Assembly (NCBI GenBank): GCA_030770545.1
Contig: CM061100.1
Coordinates: 5,153,501 to 5,217,500 of the forward strand
DNA: 64,000 bases
Direction of reading: 5' to 3'
Origin: Macropodus opercularis
Lineage: Eukaryota; Chordata; Actinopteri; Anabantiformes; Osphronemidae
Shown: positions 1 through 10,543 of the stretch, in pieces
Layout of the letters: each line of letters opens with the position of its first letter
Position numbering within the stretch: position 1 is the stretch's first letter
Position numbers and translations under genes: made by a program
The notes under the pieces: model-generated
The model's input: the letters and a program-made list of their open reading frames with translations, nothing else
Database searches by the model: none
What the model was told of the DNA's origin: nothing

Positions 1-1383
1 AATTTGAAGGGCTCGCGCTCAACAGGAGGCCTGCGTGAATAAGTAGTCTCAGATCCAGGGCCATAACCATTTTCTTGCAAGGCAGCCCCACCACTACTAT
101 TGAACTGAGGCCCACGACCTCTCCAAGTAGAAATATCCCTTGAGCCTCCAAAGCCTCGATTGTAACTTCCAGTGTTGTTTAGTCTTGGAGGTAACATACG
201 TCCCCCAAAACCTCTGCTGCTTTTGGCCTTCTCTCTGGAATCTGTAGTTGCCTGGTCATCTGTATACACTTTGTTGGATCTCCAAGAGTCCCTATCAACT
301 TTACGACCTTCCCCAGACTCTGTGTAACCTTCTCCATTTTCAGATCCTTTCTGACGACGCCTCTTTGGCAGTTCCTCATACTCTGAGGCTTCGCTCAAGG
401 TCTCACTGACATTTCGCCTCCTGGACTTCCCCCTCTGGAACTCTTCCACCTTGACAAGCTCTCTAGGTTGTGCTCGGCCTCTGCTTGCCCGCTGAGAGCC
501 ATTACTGCTGTTGTTGTTGTTATTATAAGCACCTCTGAGATTGTCACCTCCTCGGCCACCACGAGTTCCACCTCTGGAGCCGAATTCCCTAAAGCCACGA
601 CCACGGCCCCTACCTTGTCCCCTTACTGCTCCAAAGGCCTGCTCTTCATCAATGAAAATCCAGTTATTACGCCGTGGTGCCTGGGATTCTCGGTGTTCGT
701 GGCCATCTCTGGATGACTGGCTCTTACCACTGTCCCAGGTACTCTCTTTAGGAGAGTCGTCACTGTGGGTGCTCAGAGGTCTCTCTGTTTTGATGGGAGC
801 GGGTGACTGATGCTGCCTCTCTTCTGGTTGTTTCTCAAAAACAGGTGAGACCGAACGCCTGTTGCTAGAAGGCTGATTATCTTTCTTCAAGTCATAAACA
901 TTAGTAAGAACTTCCTTCTCTAGACGGTAGGGGACAGGCTTCTCCTCAGGCTCAGGCTTTGGCTTTTCATTCTCCTTGTCTTCCACTTTAAGGGCCTTGA
1001 GAACTGGTTTCTTAATGGGCCCAGTTCTACGAGTTAAGGTGCGCCCACTGGTTTCAGATGGCTGGCTGATGCCACTGCTAGAACTGGAACTGGGTTCAGA
1101 CCACTGGTTTTGAGTATTGTTGTCTTGTTTCGGGCCTCCATCCCTTTTCCAACTGTCCTTGGAACCATCTAGCATAACATCATGACATTCAGGGCTCTGA
1201 TCTTTCAGGTCTGTATGATTCTGGGAGTGGTTCTGAGCAGTGGTGAGCAAGCCTTGGTCATGGTGTTCTCTGTCTTGGCCTCTGCTCTGGTAAACGTGAT
1301 GAGAGAGGTCATCTTGAGTGTGGGACAAGCACTCACTGGGCCTCTCGTCATAAGAGTCCTGCTGGGAGCAGGTCATGTCACTT
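1..1383 (-). other. prrc2b: PRRC2B giant internal exon with RG-rich patch (runs off left edge)
   Basis: Read on the minus strand from the acceptor at 1383/1384, one frame stays open for 461 codons to the window edge (starting S-D-M-T-C-S-Q-Q-D after the codon split by the intron). The frame follows from the phase of the preceding exon, which ends GAC AG at 1493. The sequence is disordered and rich in S, E, K and R. An Arg-Gly patch at 541-617 (RGRGRGFREFG, then SRGGTRGGRGG) resembles RGG RNA-binding and arginine-methylation sites. A short poly-Asn run lies near 509-528. A single very large exon in this part of the gene is typical of the PRRC2 family. The T-run acceptor tract on the minus strand is unusually long (see the entry at 1391). 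Confidence 0.9.
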
Positions 1384-4300
1384 CTGTTGAAGAAAAAAAA
1401 AAAAAAAAAAAAAAGAGAGAGGAAAAAAGAATGACGAACCAGGCAAAGCGCAAAGATTATAGGAACAAATGTTTTTCAAAACAACAGCTAACCTGTCATC
1501 TGGTTGTCCGCTGTCCGAGCTTTCATGTTGTCTCTGATAAGGTGGTGTGAAACTGCGCAAGGGGTAGCCATCTTGGTTCCACATGGGGTAAGGCTCAGTA
1601 GAAGGGGCTCTTCTCTCCTGGTGCAGGTTAGGATGACACCCCTCATCAGAACCAGGACTATTCAAGTGGTCTTGATTCACCATGGGTTTTATCATTCCTG
1701 CTGAAAACAATGAAGTGTTAAAATTTTGTTTTTCTATGAAGACAAACAGTAACAAACATTAAATAAACAGAAAAGTTGAAGAGCTGACTGCACCGGAGTA
1801 GTAGTCTACAGGAGATCGCCCTTGAGTTATGCGGGGGTCCATGAAAGGTGGCATCATCATCCAACGAGGGTCGAATCCAAGTACGTGGGGGGGATAAAAG
1901 CCTCTCTGGCCATGACTTGAGCCAGATGAGGTAGGGTGACCTGACGGCTGCCAGTGCTGCATCTTGTATACTTGTTCCTATACAGGAAATAGCACGAATG
2001 CATTTCAAAATGTAGCATCTAGTTCTGTGTAATGTCCTAGTAAGAAATGCATCAATGTTCCAAATGAAGGCTTCACTCACCTGCTGCTGGTGGTGCTGGG
2101 GTTGCTTTTGAAAGCGTGGCGGGATGGGTTTGGATGAATGGCGTCCACTGTACTCTCCTGAGGGGGACAAGGGCTCCTGCAGATCATCCTCACTGGAACG
2201 GTAGGTAGATAAACCAGGTTCCTCACTGTAACTTTGGCCAGGAGAGTTGTCTGGAGGACACTCGCTTCCATCTGAGTATTGGTGGAGGACAACATGTTTG
2301 GAATTTACTATTGATATTATGGTTGTTTTTACAGATACAATTAGGGTTTGTTTTTTACCTTTTGTGCTGTATTGCCAATTTTCATGATGGCCTTTACTTA
2401 GTTCCCTATTTGGAGAAAGAGGGATATCTTTACCCTCTCCTTCCTTCTGGCCCTCCTCTGATCTTGATGTCTGTCTTTCAGTCTTGCCAAACTTTTCATC
2501 CAGCTTTTTGAGTTTCTCAGCACAAGCAGCCAGACGTTCCTCACGAGCACGCCTCTCCTCCTCTTCACGGCGTCTGCGGGCCCTCTCAACAGCTTCTGAC
2601 AGCTCGGGTGAAACATATTTTGCCCTAGCGGGAGCCTGAGTCTGGCGATGGTTATCCTCCTGGTCAGCCTGTGGCTCACCTTGGTTTTTCTGCTGAACCT
2701 ACAATTAAAATAGAGGTGGATTATTATTATTGCTTATGTGTGATGAAATTTATCCACAAATGAAAAAGGCCATTTTGATTATTCATGTATAAACACGTCC
2801 CTTAAACGTAAATGTTTAATTTTTTGCGATTTGAGAGCTCAACATTTTCTGCTCTTCTACATTGTGTTTTTTAATATCACAAAAATATGTTTGCCTGCCA
2901 GCTCTACTGAAAACTTTTTTCAGCAAAGAGTGTGACTAATGTCTGTAACCATTGAAAAAGAATCTAAAACAAAAAGGAGGCGCAGAATCGGCTGATCACA
3001 TCCTTTTCACTTGCAAAATGAAAAGCAGTCAGACACAAATCACTATGGTTACTGCAAGGTCATTACTCACAATTTACAATCACAGTCTCACTTAAGAGAG
3101 AAACAGCATGGTGAATAGTTACCGAGGCATCCACAGCGAGATATCTCCCACCGATCTTCCTGTTAGGCTCATGATGGTGATGCTGGTAGGAATAAGTCTC
3201 GTCAGGAGCTTCCTGGGAATAAGACGCCTCTCCTGAACTTAAGGAGGACTGGCAGTCACGCTGGATCTCTCTCTCCCTCTCCCATTCAGTCCTGAGAAGT
3301 AGCAAATCAAAATTAACCAAGAAACCTTTTAATAATAAACCTATTATAGTATTTTTTACATGTGTAAGCAGTGATGAGGTATGAGTAAAAAAAACTCACC
3401 ACATCTTGTTTTTGTCATTGGGCAAGTGATCTTCTTCATCATCACTGAATTTAAGCTTCTCACTATAATCAACTTCCTCGTGGAGTCCTAAAAAACAGAC
3501 AATTTTCAACAAAGGTGATGTGTGACAGGATGGAGAGCATAGAGAATGTACGTTACTCAAAAGACTTAATGTTTAAGATTACGGACCAGCCCATCCATCC
3601 TCGCAATCATTGTCAAGCTCATCCAAATCTTTCAGGTCCTCTGGATTAATAATGGCTGGACGTTGTGGCCTGTCACCAGGTCTGCGTATAGGTTGAGATG
3701 AAAGCCGTGGAGGAGCGCGAACAAAGCGGTTCTCTCTTCTCACATCACCGCTGCAATCAAAATAGTAAAAAAAAAAAACCCAAACACATCAGCACTGGTC
3801 AAACGTCCCACAACTGATGTTTGTAGTTGTCCTCCAATGTACTTACTTAACCAATTCAGGTTTGGCATAGCTCTGTCTAAATATGGGCTTGCTGTCAAAA
3901 CGGGCGGGGGCTGCTATGGTGGTGGGAACATGTTCTGTGCCTGGGGTTTCACGCGTCTCTTTAGAGCACATCTAAAAACAGCAGAATAGTGTTTGCATCA
4001 CACTTATCTAATAAAACGCATTGCTGACAATGATGCTGATTGTATACAAGTAAAACAAGTACAGGTACTTACAAATGCAGGCAACATGTCATGGTACACA
4101 GCAGTGGAAGTATGATGAAGCTGGTACTGCAGAGCAGTAGGGACGGTTGTTCTGCGGACAGGCTGGGCAGGTCGCAAGGAAGGCTCCTTTGAGTCAAGGC
4201 CTGGTGATTGAGCTGTCACTGCACTTGAAGAGGTGGTGCCAGTGGCAGACGATGGGTGAGATGAGGCTGGAGGGCTGCCAGCCTCACCCAGGGCAGTGAT

Positions 4301-5827
4301 CTTACCCTCAGGATCTGCAGGCAGGCCAAGGGTCAGGGACGAGGGCTGAAGGTTCCTGCCACCACCTTCCCTCCAGCTTGTCACATCTTGGGGTGGGATG
4401 AGATTTCAGAGATATTTCACAAATATTTTGGAATTTTGGATGACTGCATTAGAAACGTTTTCATGTTTTGATGGGATTGGTTAATTACACTTAGAACCCC
4501 AGATGTTTTCTATACAGAAGTCAAGTCTTCTGTCATGCTATCTACTCTATTTCAAGATCATCACCACCCTGACACAAACTCATGGCACTACTTTAATAAT
4601 TAGCAGTGCAAAAGGAATTAGCTTGTCTAGGAGACAAGCAGACAATGACTTGAAACTTACTCTGGGGGCGGAGGCTTGGTCCGGGCCCATACGACGGATC
4701 GAAGCCGCTTCTTTCCTTGCCAGCCCTGTCCTGTTCTCCAGCTGCCTTCAGCGTGGGAAATTCCTCGTGAGAGAAGGGCTGAAGTCGGTTTGAGGCCCTT
4801 GAACCTAATGATATTGTTGAGCAAAATGGAAAAGAGAGTTTCATTTAAGTTTTCACTGATTAACAAATACATGCGAGTGCTATATCTGGAAAGCACTTAG
4901 TTAATAAAAAAACAACAAAATCTAAACTGATCTAATCTAAAAATCTATTTTTTTTTAAACATGCATCAGGGTTTTTGATGAATCTGAAATGACTCACCAT
5001 CGTGCTCTACTGCCTTTCCATTTAGCTGGGCCCATTGCTTTGGTCCACCTGTGTTTGTATTCTGTGGACATTCAGAAAGCCCAAGGTTACCGTTGAATAG
5101 CCTCATTCGGTCTATCTGACCTCGGTTATGTTGTAAGCATGTAGAATGTAACAAAAGCATAAACTTGTCGCTGGTACAATCTGGAAAATAGGGTCCTGAT
5201 CTGCACATATACACACCTCCTGGTTGGCTACTGGCGAGGGCTTCTGAAGATTGGAGACAGATTTCTGTAAAGCCGGCTGCGGCTGCAACTCCGGCAGCTG
5301 TGGTATTGACGCAATAGAACTACAAATAAGACAGAAAATGTATATTATGAAATGGAGCAAAGTATGAACATATACTATGATTATTAAGGATGACCACTCA
5401 ATTAAAGACCAAGCACTCAGTAGTTGGCAGTCTATTAACACCTCTTACCTCTTTTGATCGGGTTGTTCCTGCTTGTTTGCCCATCCTGTACCGTCTTTGG
5501 GCACAATAATCACGTTAGGATCGTTTCCTTTGTTTTCAGACTTCAAGCTTGGCAGGTGAGCAGGTGGGGGCATGCGCCGGGCTGTGGCCACTTTGCCAAG
5601 ACTCTGCAAGCCATGTCGCGGAACTACTGGAAGAGCAAATGGGTAAAACATGGACCTACTGTTTAGGTCGGAAGGTTGAAACAGACGCCAAGTAAAGGAA
5701 AACAAAACTTACCTGTGTTTTTCTGATTTTCTATTGACTTTCCCTTGTACTTGTCAAATAGGCTGAGTGAGGAATACTTGCTTTTCCCATCCTTGGACTT
5801 GGTTATTTGCCCCAAACGATCGGACAT
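1..5827 (-). CDS. prrc2b: PRRC2B (proline-rich coiled-coil 2B, BAT2-like), 5' portion, partial
   Basis: Fifteen coding exons (minus strand, 5' to 3'): 5713-5827, 5449-5626, 5217-5319, 4998-5061, 4661-4804, 4073-4386, 3847-3971, 3587-3750, 3400-3487, 3123-3291, 2359-2698, 2081-2271, 1794-1977, 1493-1700 and 1-1383 (open at the edge). Phases join through about 1256 codons. The protein begins MSDRLGQITKSKDGKSKYSS and keeps the BAT2 N-terminal blocks PRHGLQSLGKVATARRMPPP, VPKDGTGWANKQ, GGPKQWAQLNGK, EEFPTLKAAGEQD, YGPGPSLRPQ and TSWREGGGRN (residues 1-210). A charged helix with EEEERRAREERLAAC follows near 525-560, then MQHWQP and GFDPRWMMMP near 670-700. This is close to human PRRC2B as I remember it. 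PRRC2 proteins are large disordered RNA-associated proteins linked to translation initiation and stress granules. The PRRC2B call over the PRRC2A and PRRC2C paralogues rests on sequence match and on synteny with PLPP7, FAM78A and NUP214. The 3' half lies outside the window. Confidence 0.95.
1391..1413 (-). repeat. Homopolymer A/T run forming the polypyrimidine tract of a PRRC2B acceptor
   Basis: The plus strand shows about 22 consecutive A; on the minus (gene) strand this is an uninterrupted poly-U tract ending about 7 bases before the CAACAG acceptor of the giant PRRC2B exon. It is both a mononucleotide microsatellite and a splice element. The exact length is the kind of run that sequencing can miscount. 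Confidence 0.85.
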
Positions 5828-5843
5828 TGCGATGTAATGTCAT
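5754..5843 (-). other. PRRC2B overlapping upstream ORF
   Basis: The PRRC2B start-codon exon (5713-5890, acceptor at 5891) carries a 63-base 5' UTR. Within it an ATG at 5843-5841 opens a 30-codon frame including the stop (TGA at 5756-5754), out of frame with PRRC2B and overlapping its start at 5827. The context of the upstream ATG is weak (T at -3), while the main ATG has G at -3. If transcripts carry this exon as read, leaky scanning past this ATG is needed to make PRRC2B. The 29-residue product is not recognisable and is probably regulatory only. Confidence 0.55.
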
Positions 5844-5890
5844 CGAGTATGGAAATTTTTCTTTGCGCCTCTTCCCAGTACCTTCTGATT

Positions 5891-8042
5891 CTAAAAAGAA
5901 AAGAAATAACCTGAGAACAGCTCTTACTAAATTTTAACCATACTGAATCTTAAATTTCTTTTTAGTAACATTACCAATGTCTACCAACCAATATTAACAA
6001 GGGCAAGCGAAGAAGGGCTTATAGAAAACTTATCACAATATTATGCTTTTCAAATACAACTGACCTAAAAGCAACCTGTGACTTCGTTATCGTTTCTATT
6101 TCAAGAATGACTCTAAATCACACTAAGATTCAAGAGACACAAAATTGTTAAAAGCCTTTTTCAAAGAATGTGTTGTAAACAAAAGATCTGATACAAAATA
6201 GCTAAATAATACTGGTTATACAAGCATCTATAATCAATATTTGAACAATATTATTCATCATAATTATTTCTAGCTGTTATGATGATCCCTGATCAGTTAT
6301 GCAGTCACTGCAAAACACTTTTATCAACATATGGCCTCTGAGGTTTTTCAAATATATTTGTTCCACGTTTCAAATACCACAAAACATATTTGGTACAGCC
6401 TTCCAGCATCTGCAGCGCATCCCTCAAAACCTATCCTGCAACTATCTGCAGTCACTAATCAGTAAGAGGGGGCATCGTTTTGTCCAACGCGTTTCGTCCT
6501 TCATTAAAATGAAATTTCAAATAAGAAACTATATCCTTGTTTGGAAGCAAATGTCATTGTGTTGCCATGTTAAATATTCCTTCTCTTTCCTGGTAACAAT
6601 TCAATTTACCTCTATTATTTTCTTACAGCTGACCTACTTCAAACAGCCAGTGCAATGTTTGCTAAATGAAACCTTACATGAAATTGTTTGGGATGCGTAA
6701 AACATTTTCTAATTTATCCGTCAGCTTTAGTGTTACACTCAAGTCTGCCACTAAGCTCAAGAAAGTCAGTCTAAAACTTTCTATCTGTAAGAAATTGTGT
6801 TGGTCGCCAGTGAAAGTGGACAAACGCCCTCAGATCCAGCATTTGTTTTTGATGTTGACCATGACGCCCAATACGTTCTACACGACAAATCCGAACTTTT
6901 GACAGCGATTGCTACATCTAACTAATAAAACAGCCATATGTTGTGAGACGGACAGAACATTGATGTGTTTTGTTTAAATACACAAACATTACCAGACAAG
7001 CCACAGCGAATGTCAGGCCGCTCGGCTACAACGTATAGGCGTTTCACCGGGACTTCTATTAAAATATCCATCCATCACGATCTATTTATTATGTACTGAA
7101 ACCTACCACGTAATTCCATGCGACTTTATCAATAAACCCCATAAAACACGAGTAAAAAAAGTCTAATTACAATCTGATTTTAAGATATAAACCATATCTC
7201 TGTAGTTAGCTAGCGTTAACATTAGCAGTGTCAAATTCTAAACGACAAGCAGGCGAATAAGGTAAAATAACGCAACTGCGAAAACTAAAATATTATATCG
7301 TGACTAAACTTTTCCGCAGCGGGATGTTGTTTGACCTCGCTTAAACGCCAACATAGATGCAGTTGTCGCTATGCGGCTAAAGGCTAAGTTAAGGCTAATT
7401 TCAGCGTATATGCTGCAAGAAAAGCAAGCATTTCAGCGAACAGCTAGGAAGAAAGATCAAGCACGTTTCCACCCGGCGGTAGATCAACAATGTTAAAGTA
7501 TGACGTACAAGTAGAAACGTAAAGACATTTAATGCAGCGTTGCTAGCAACATATGCTAGCTGGCTAAGAGCTATGTAAATATCAAGTGTTCCGTGACTCA
7601 GGTCCTGCACAGGTGAAAATGTTAGTGATAACTGACACGGACGGTTAAAGGTTGAAGACCCAGCTTATTTTATCTGAGCAAGACGCTTAACAAACCCGCT
7701 CGCTTTAAGTTAGCATTGGCTAACTTGTTTAAGAACTAGCATCCCGATAAACTTCCAGTGTTCCGAAAACAACTGACAGGCCCGGTGGGGGTCTGTGCAT
7801 TTTAGTGTGCTTTATATTCTACTTCAATTCCAACCCGCTGCTTTGCAAAACGTACAAAACTAACCCCGCGCTAGTGTTTTTCACCTTACTTCGCCTTCTG
7901 AAGGGTCTGAAGGCAGAGCTGGGAATGTAGGACAAGGCGATTAAAAATGGCTGCTGCCCAGAACAAAGCAACAATAAAACTAGGCAGCAGAGCAGACAGG
8001 CAAAACCGGAGGCTTGACACACGCATCCGCATCATAACTCAC
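5891..8042 (-). other. prrc2b: PRRC2B intron 1 (noncoding)
   Basis: Bounded by a GTGAGT donor at 8042 (minus strand) and a TTTTTAG acceptor just right of 5890. This 2.15 kb is AT-rich with no conserved coding frame. Short reading frames here show no recognisable protein. I see no tRNA-like or C/D-box structure in it. Between 7200 and 7800 the base composition rises gradually toward the promoter. Confidence 0.6.
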
Positions 8043-8260
8043 CGGTTCAACGACTTAGTGTATGTCCTGATCAGCGACAGTGATATATGTCCTCAAAACT
8101 GTATCTATTCAAAGGATGGATGGCGATTGTAAAGCCCAGTGTTCGTGCGTTGAACCGATCGTAGCGTAGTTGCTGGGGTCCTACCCGGCCTGAGAATGAA
8201 CAGGGCAGTGTGTAGGCTGGCTCGGCTCCGACCCCCGCGTCATGACGTCACCACGCGACG
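8043..8260 (-). promoter_or_regulatory. prrc2b: PRRC2B noncoding exon 1 and CpG-rich promoter with full CRE
   Basis: A donor (GGTGAGTTATG, GT at 8042-8041) marks the 3' end of a noncoding first exon reaching right from 8043. The transcription start is not determined. CpG-dense DNA at about 8140-8280 includes a perfect palindromic CRE, TGACGTCA, at 8243-8250, within GCGTCATGACGTCACCACG. CRE-bearing CpG promoters are typical of broadly expressed genes, which fits PRRC2B. The placement of exon 1 is inferred from the donor and from the CpG content. Confidence 0.5.
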
Positions 8261-10213
8261 CTGCCTACGGAACACGAGCGCCCCCGCTGGTCGGTTTAAG
8301 TAATTACATAAACGCCCTGTGCACCATAATACAATTTACAACAAACACGCAACACACTGTGATCACTGATAGTTAGGGCTGTGCCATGTTACCCAGAGAG
8401 TCATGTAATAATTTCTCCTGTTGTACTGTGATATGATATTGAACTTGTATGAAAATGTGCTGTCTTGTGAATGGAAGAGCACGGGAAATAGGATCTGCAA
8501 AAATGTATAATATATAAATATCTTTTATTTTAACTCTTTGATGCACCCTTTAAACAAATATTTATTGTTCCATCAAGCTTGACAGACAGAACTGATTAAA
8601 ATAGTATTACAGGTGTACAGTCAAGCCGCTTCCGCTAGAGGGCGCACTCGTCATAACCTCTAGCAACCATTCACCCTGACGCTCCATATCCACCAGAATC
8701 TGTATCATGAAAAACAGAGATAGTGCACACAGATGTACATAACACTGTAAAATATCATACAGTGCATATATATGCAACAGTTTTACAAACATGTGATTTA
8801 TCATATCAGCCTATGCACAGTTTTCACAACATCACACCTGCGACATGCGCAGAGATCAACACACCAGGCGAGTTGTGTTGTCTAGTGTTACCCTCTGTCT
8901 TCTTCATACACAACAAAAGCATGACACAAACTGAGCCTAGAGACACAACAGTAGAAGTGCGGTGTCTGTTGAGTCAGTGCATGTAAACCCTGCAAAGTTA
9001 AACTTGCAAGCACTGTCAGCACTTGCTCACTGGGATATTTTGGGAACATGCATTGCAGAGTAGCACAGACCTTGATTTGAGAACATTAAACAATCCTGGA
9101 TTTACTAAGAGGCTGAAATGAGCTGATTTTGCTTACATTTTCCCAGAAAACCATGTAAGCAGCCAGTGACATGTTGTATAACTGCAAATTTGATTTAAAT
9201 CTGAGAATATGTAATATGGAAGCAAACAGTCTGGGTTACAAATGCCATTAATGACAAAGTAAAGACTGAACAGCGTGATGTTAAACTGCACAGAGCAGTC
9301 ATGTGGTGGTCTAGCCGTTAGTGGTCAGATACTTCTAGCGTAGAGGTTTCAGCAGTCCACACTGCTTTATTCTTCTGTTGGCTAAGTTGTACATCATATG
9401 ATTCCTTTCACTGCACATGTTGCTCAAAGCAGATCATTTGTTTTTCTGTAGAAGTCGACAAATATAAAACCTCCTCTCGCTGCAGCTTTACGAGGACAAA
9501 AACACAAAGGCATCGACATTTTACTGACAGTTCACCTCATTTTATTAACAAGATGGAAAATCCACGTAAAAACATGATACAGATCGAAATGGACTAAATT
9601 ACACCAAGCTGTATTTACACATCAAACCAATGCACCGAAGTCATTCTGCAACATAATGCGAGCAAGTTTCATTTCATTCAATAAAAAAAAAAATGAGCAA
9701 AGGAAGGCATACATTCTCCACGTGATGCTTCAAACCATGTTTTTGCTTGTGCTCACTATTTTAGTGGAGCACAGAATCTGTTTCGCCCATAAAGCATAAA
9801 AATGTGTTAGGGTAAAATGGAGCAGCCCCTAATGAAGTGTCAGCTGTAAAACGGCCCACTAAAGGGAATTCTGTTTGACCCTATAAGAAAATATTTCATT
9901 CTGTGAAACGCTAGTTTACACAAAATAAATGTACATTTTATAAATATACAGTCAACACAACAACATGTCATCATCAGTATACAAACAAATCTGTATATAA
10001 ACCAACTGAGAACAGTGTGGAATATCAACACTTTACAGTATTTTAGATTAATAATACAGTTTTATACCAGTTCGGTGTTCAAAATTGTTTCACAATCTCA
10101 AATGAAAGCTGGGAAATTTTTATTTTCATACAAAATGTAAAAACAAAAAAAGAGGAAGAAGTAACTGGAAAGAGGAAGTGAAAGAAAAGAAGAGGCACGC
10201 AAACTCAAGAGAC
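8261..10213. other. Intergenic region between the PRRC2B promoter and the PLPP7 3' end
   Basis: About 1.95 kb of AT-rich DNA. I found no coding frame with recognisable similarity and no RNA gene. The right part may include extra PLPP7 3' UTR if polyadenylation occurs beyond the candidate signal at 10,214. Another minus-strand AATAAA-like site lies near 9,540. Confidence 0.5.
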
Positions 10214-10219
10214 TTTATT
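10214..10219 (-). terminator. plpp7: Candidate poly(A) signal for PLPP7
   Basis: The minus strand reads AATAAA here, 325 bases after the PLPP7 stop codon, followed downstream by a T/GT-rich stretch (AGTCTCTTGAGTTTGCG). Other AATAAA hexamers exist further left, so the real 3' end could be longer. Confidence 0.35.
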
Positions 10220-10543
10220 TATCCTAAAGGAAGTCAAGACACAGATGAACAGCGCCAGCTTTCATACTGAATGAAACCAAAACAGATTTATTACTATGTA
10301 CATTTTGCCAAATTCTTGTCAGCGTATTATTAGGACTTAAACAAAAGAGCAATAGATAGTAAATTTGACTTGACCTGATTTTGAACATTATGAACGCTCT
10401 AAGGTGACCTGTCTGTTTTGTGTGTTGCATGCAAGCCTGAAATAAGAACTGTTGGTAAGATACCTGACTAGACTTTACCTGAGCCCCTTACAGTTACTGT
10501 ATCAAATAAAGCTTGTGTGCTAGCAGAGCCTTTTATCAGAAGC

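Noticed and set aside
2699..3122. Search for the SNORD62-type C/D snoRNA hosted by human PRRC2B introns
   Set aside because: I found no TGATGA plus CTGA box pair on the gene strand in this or the other PRRC2B introns present. The host intron may lie in the part outside the window.
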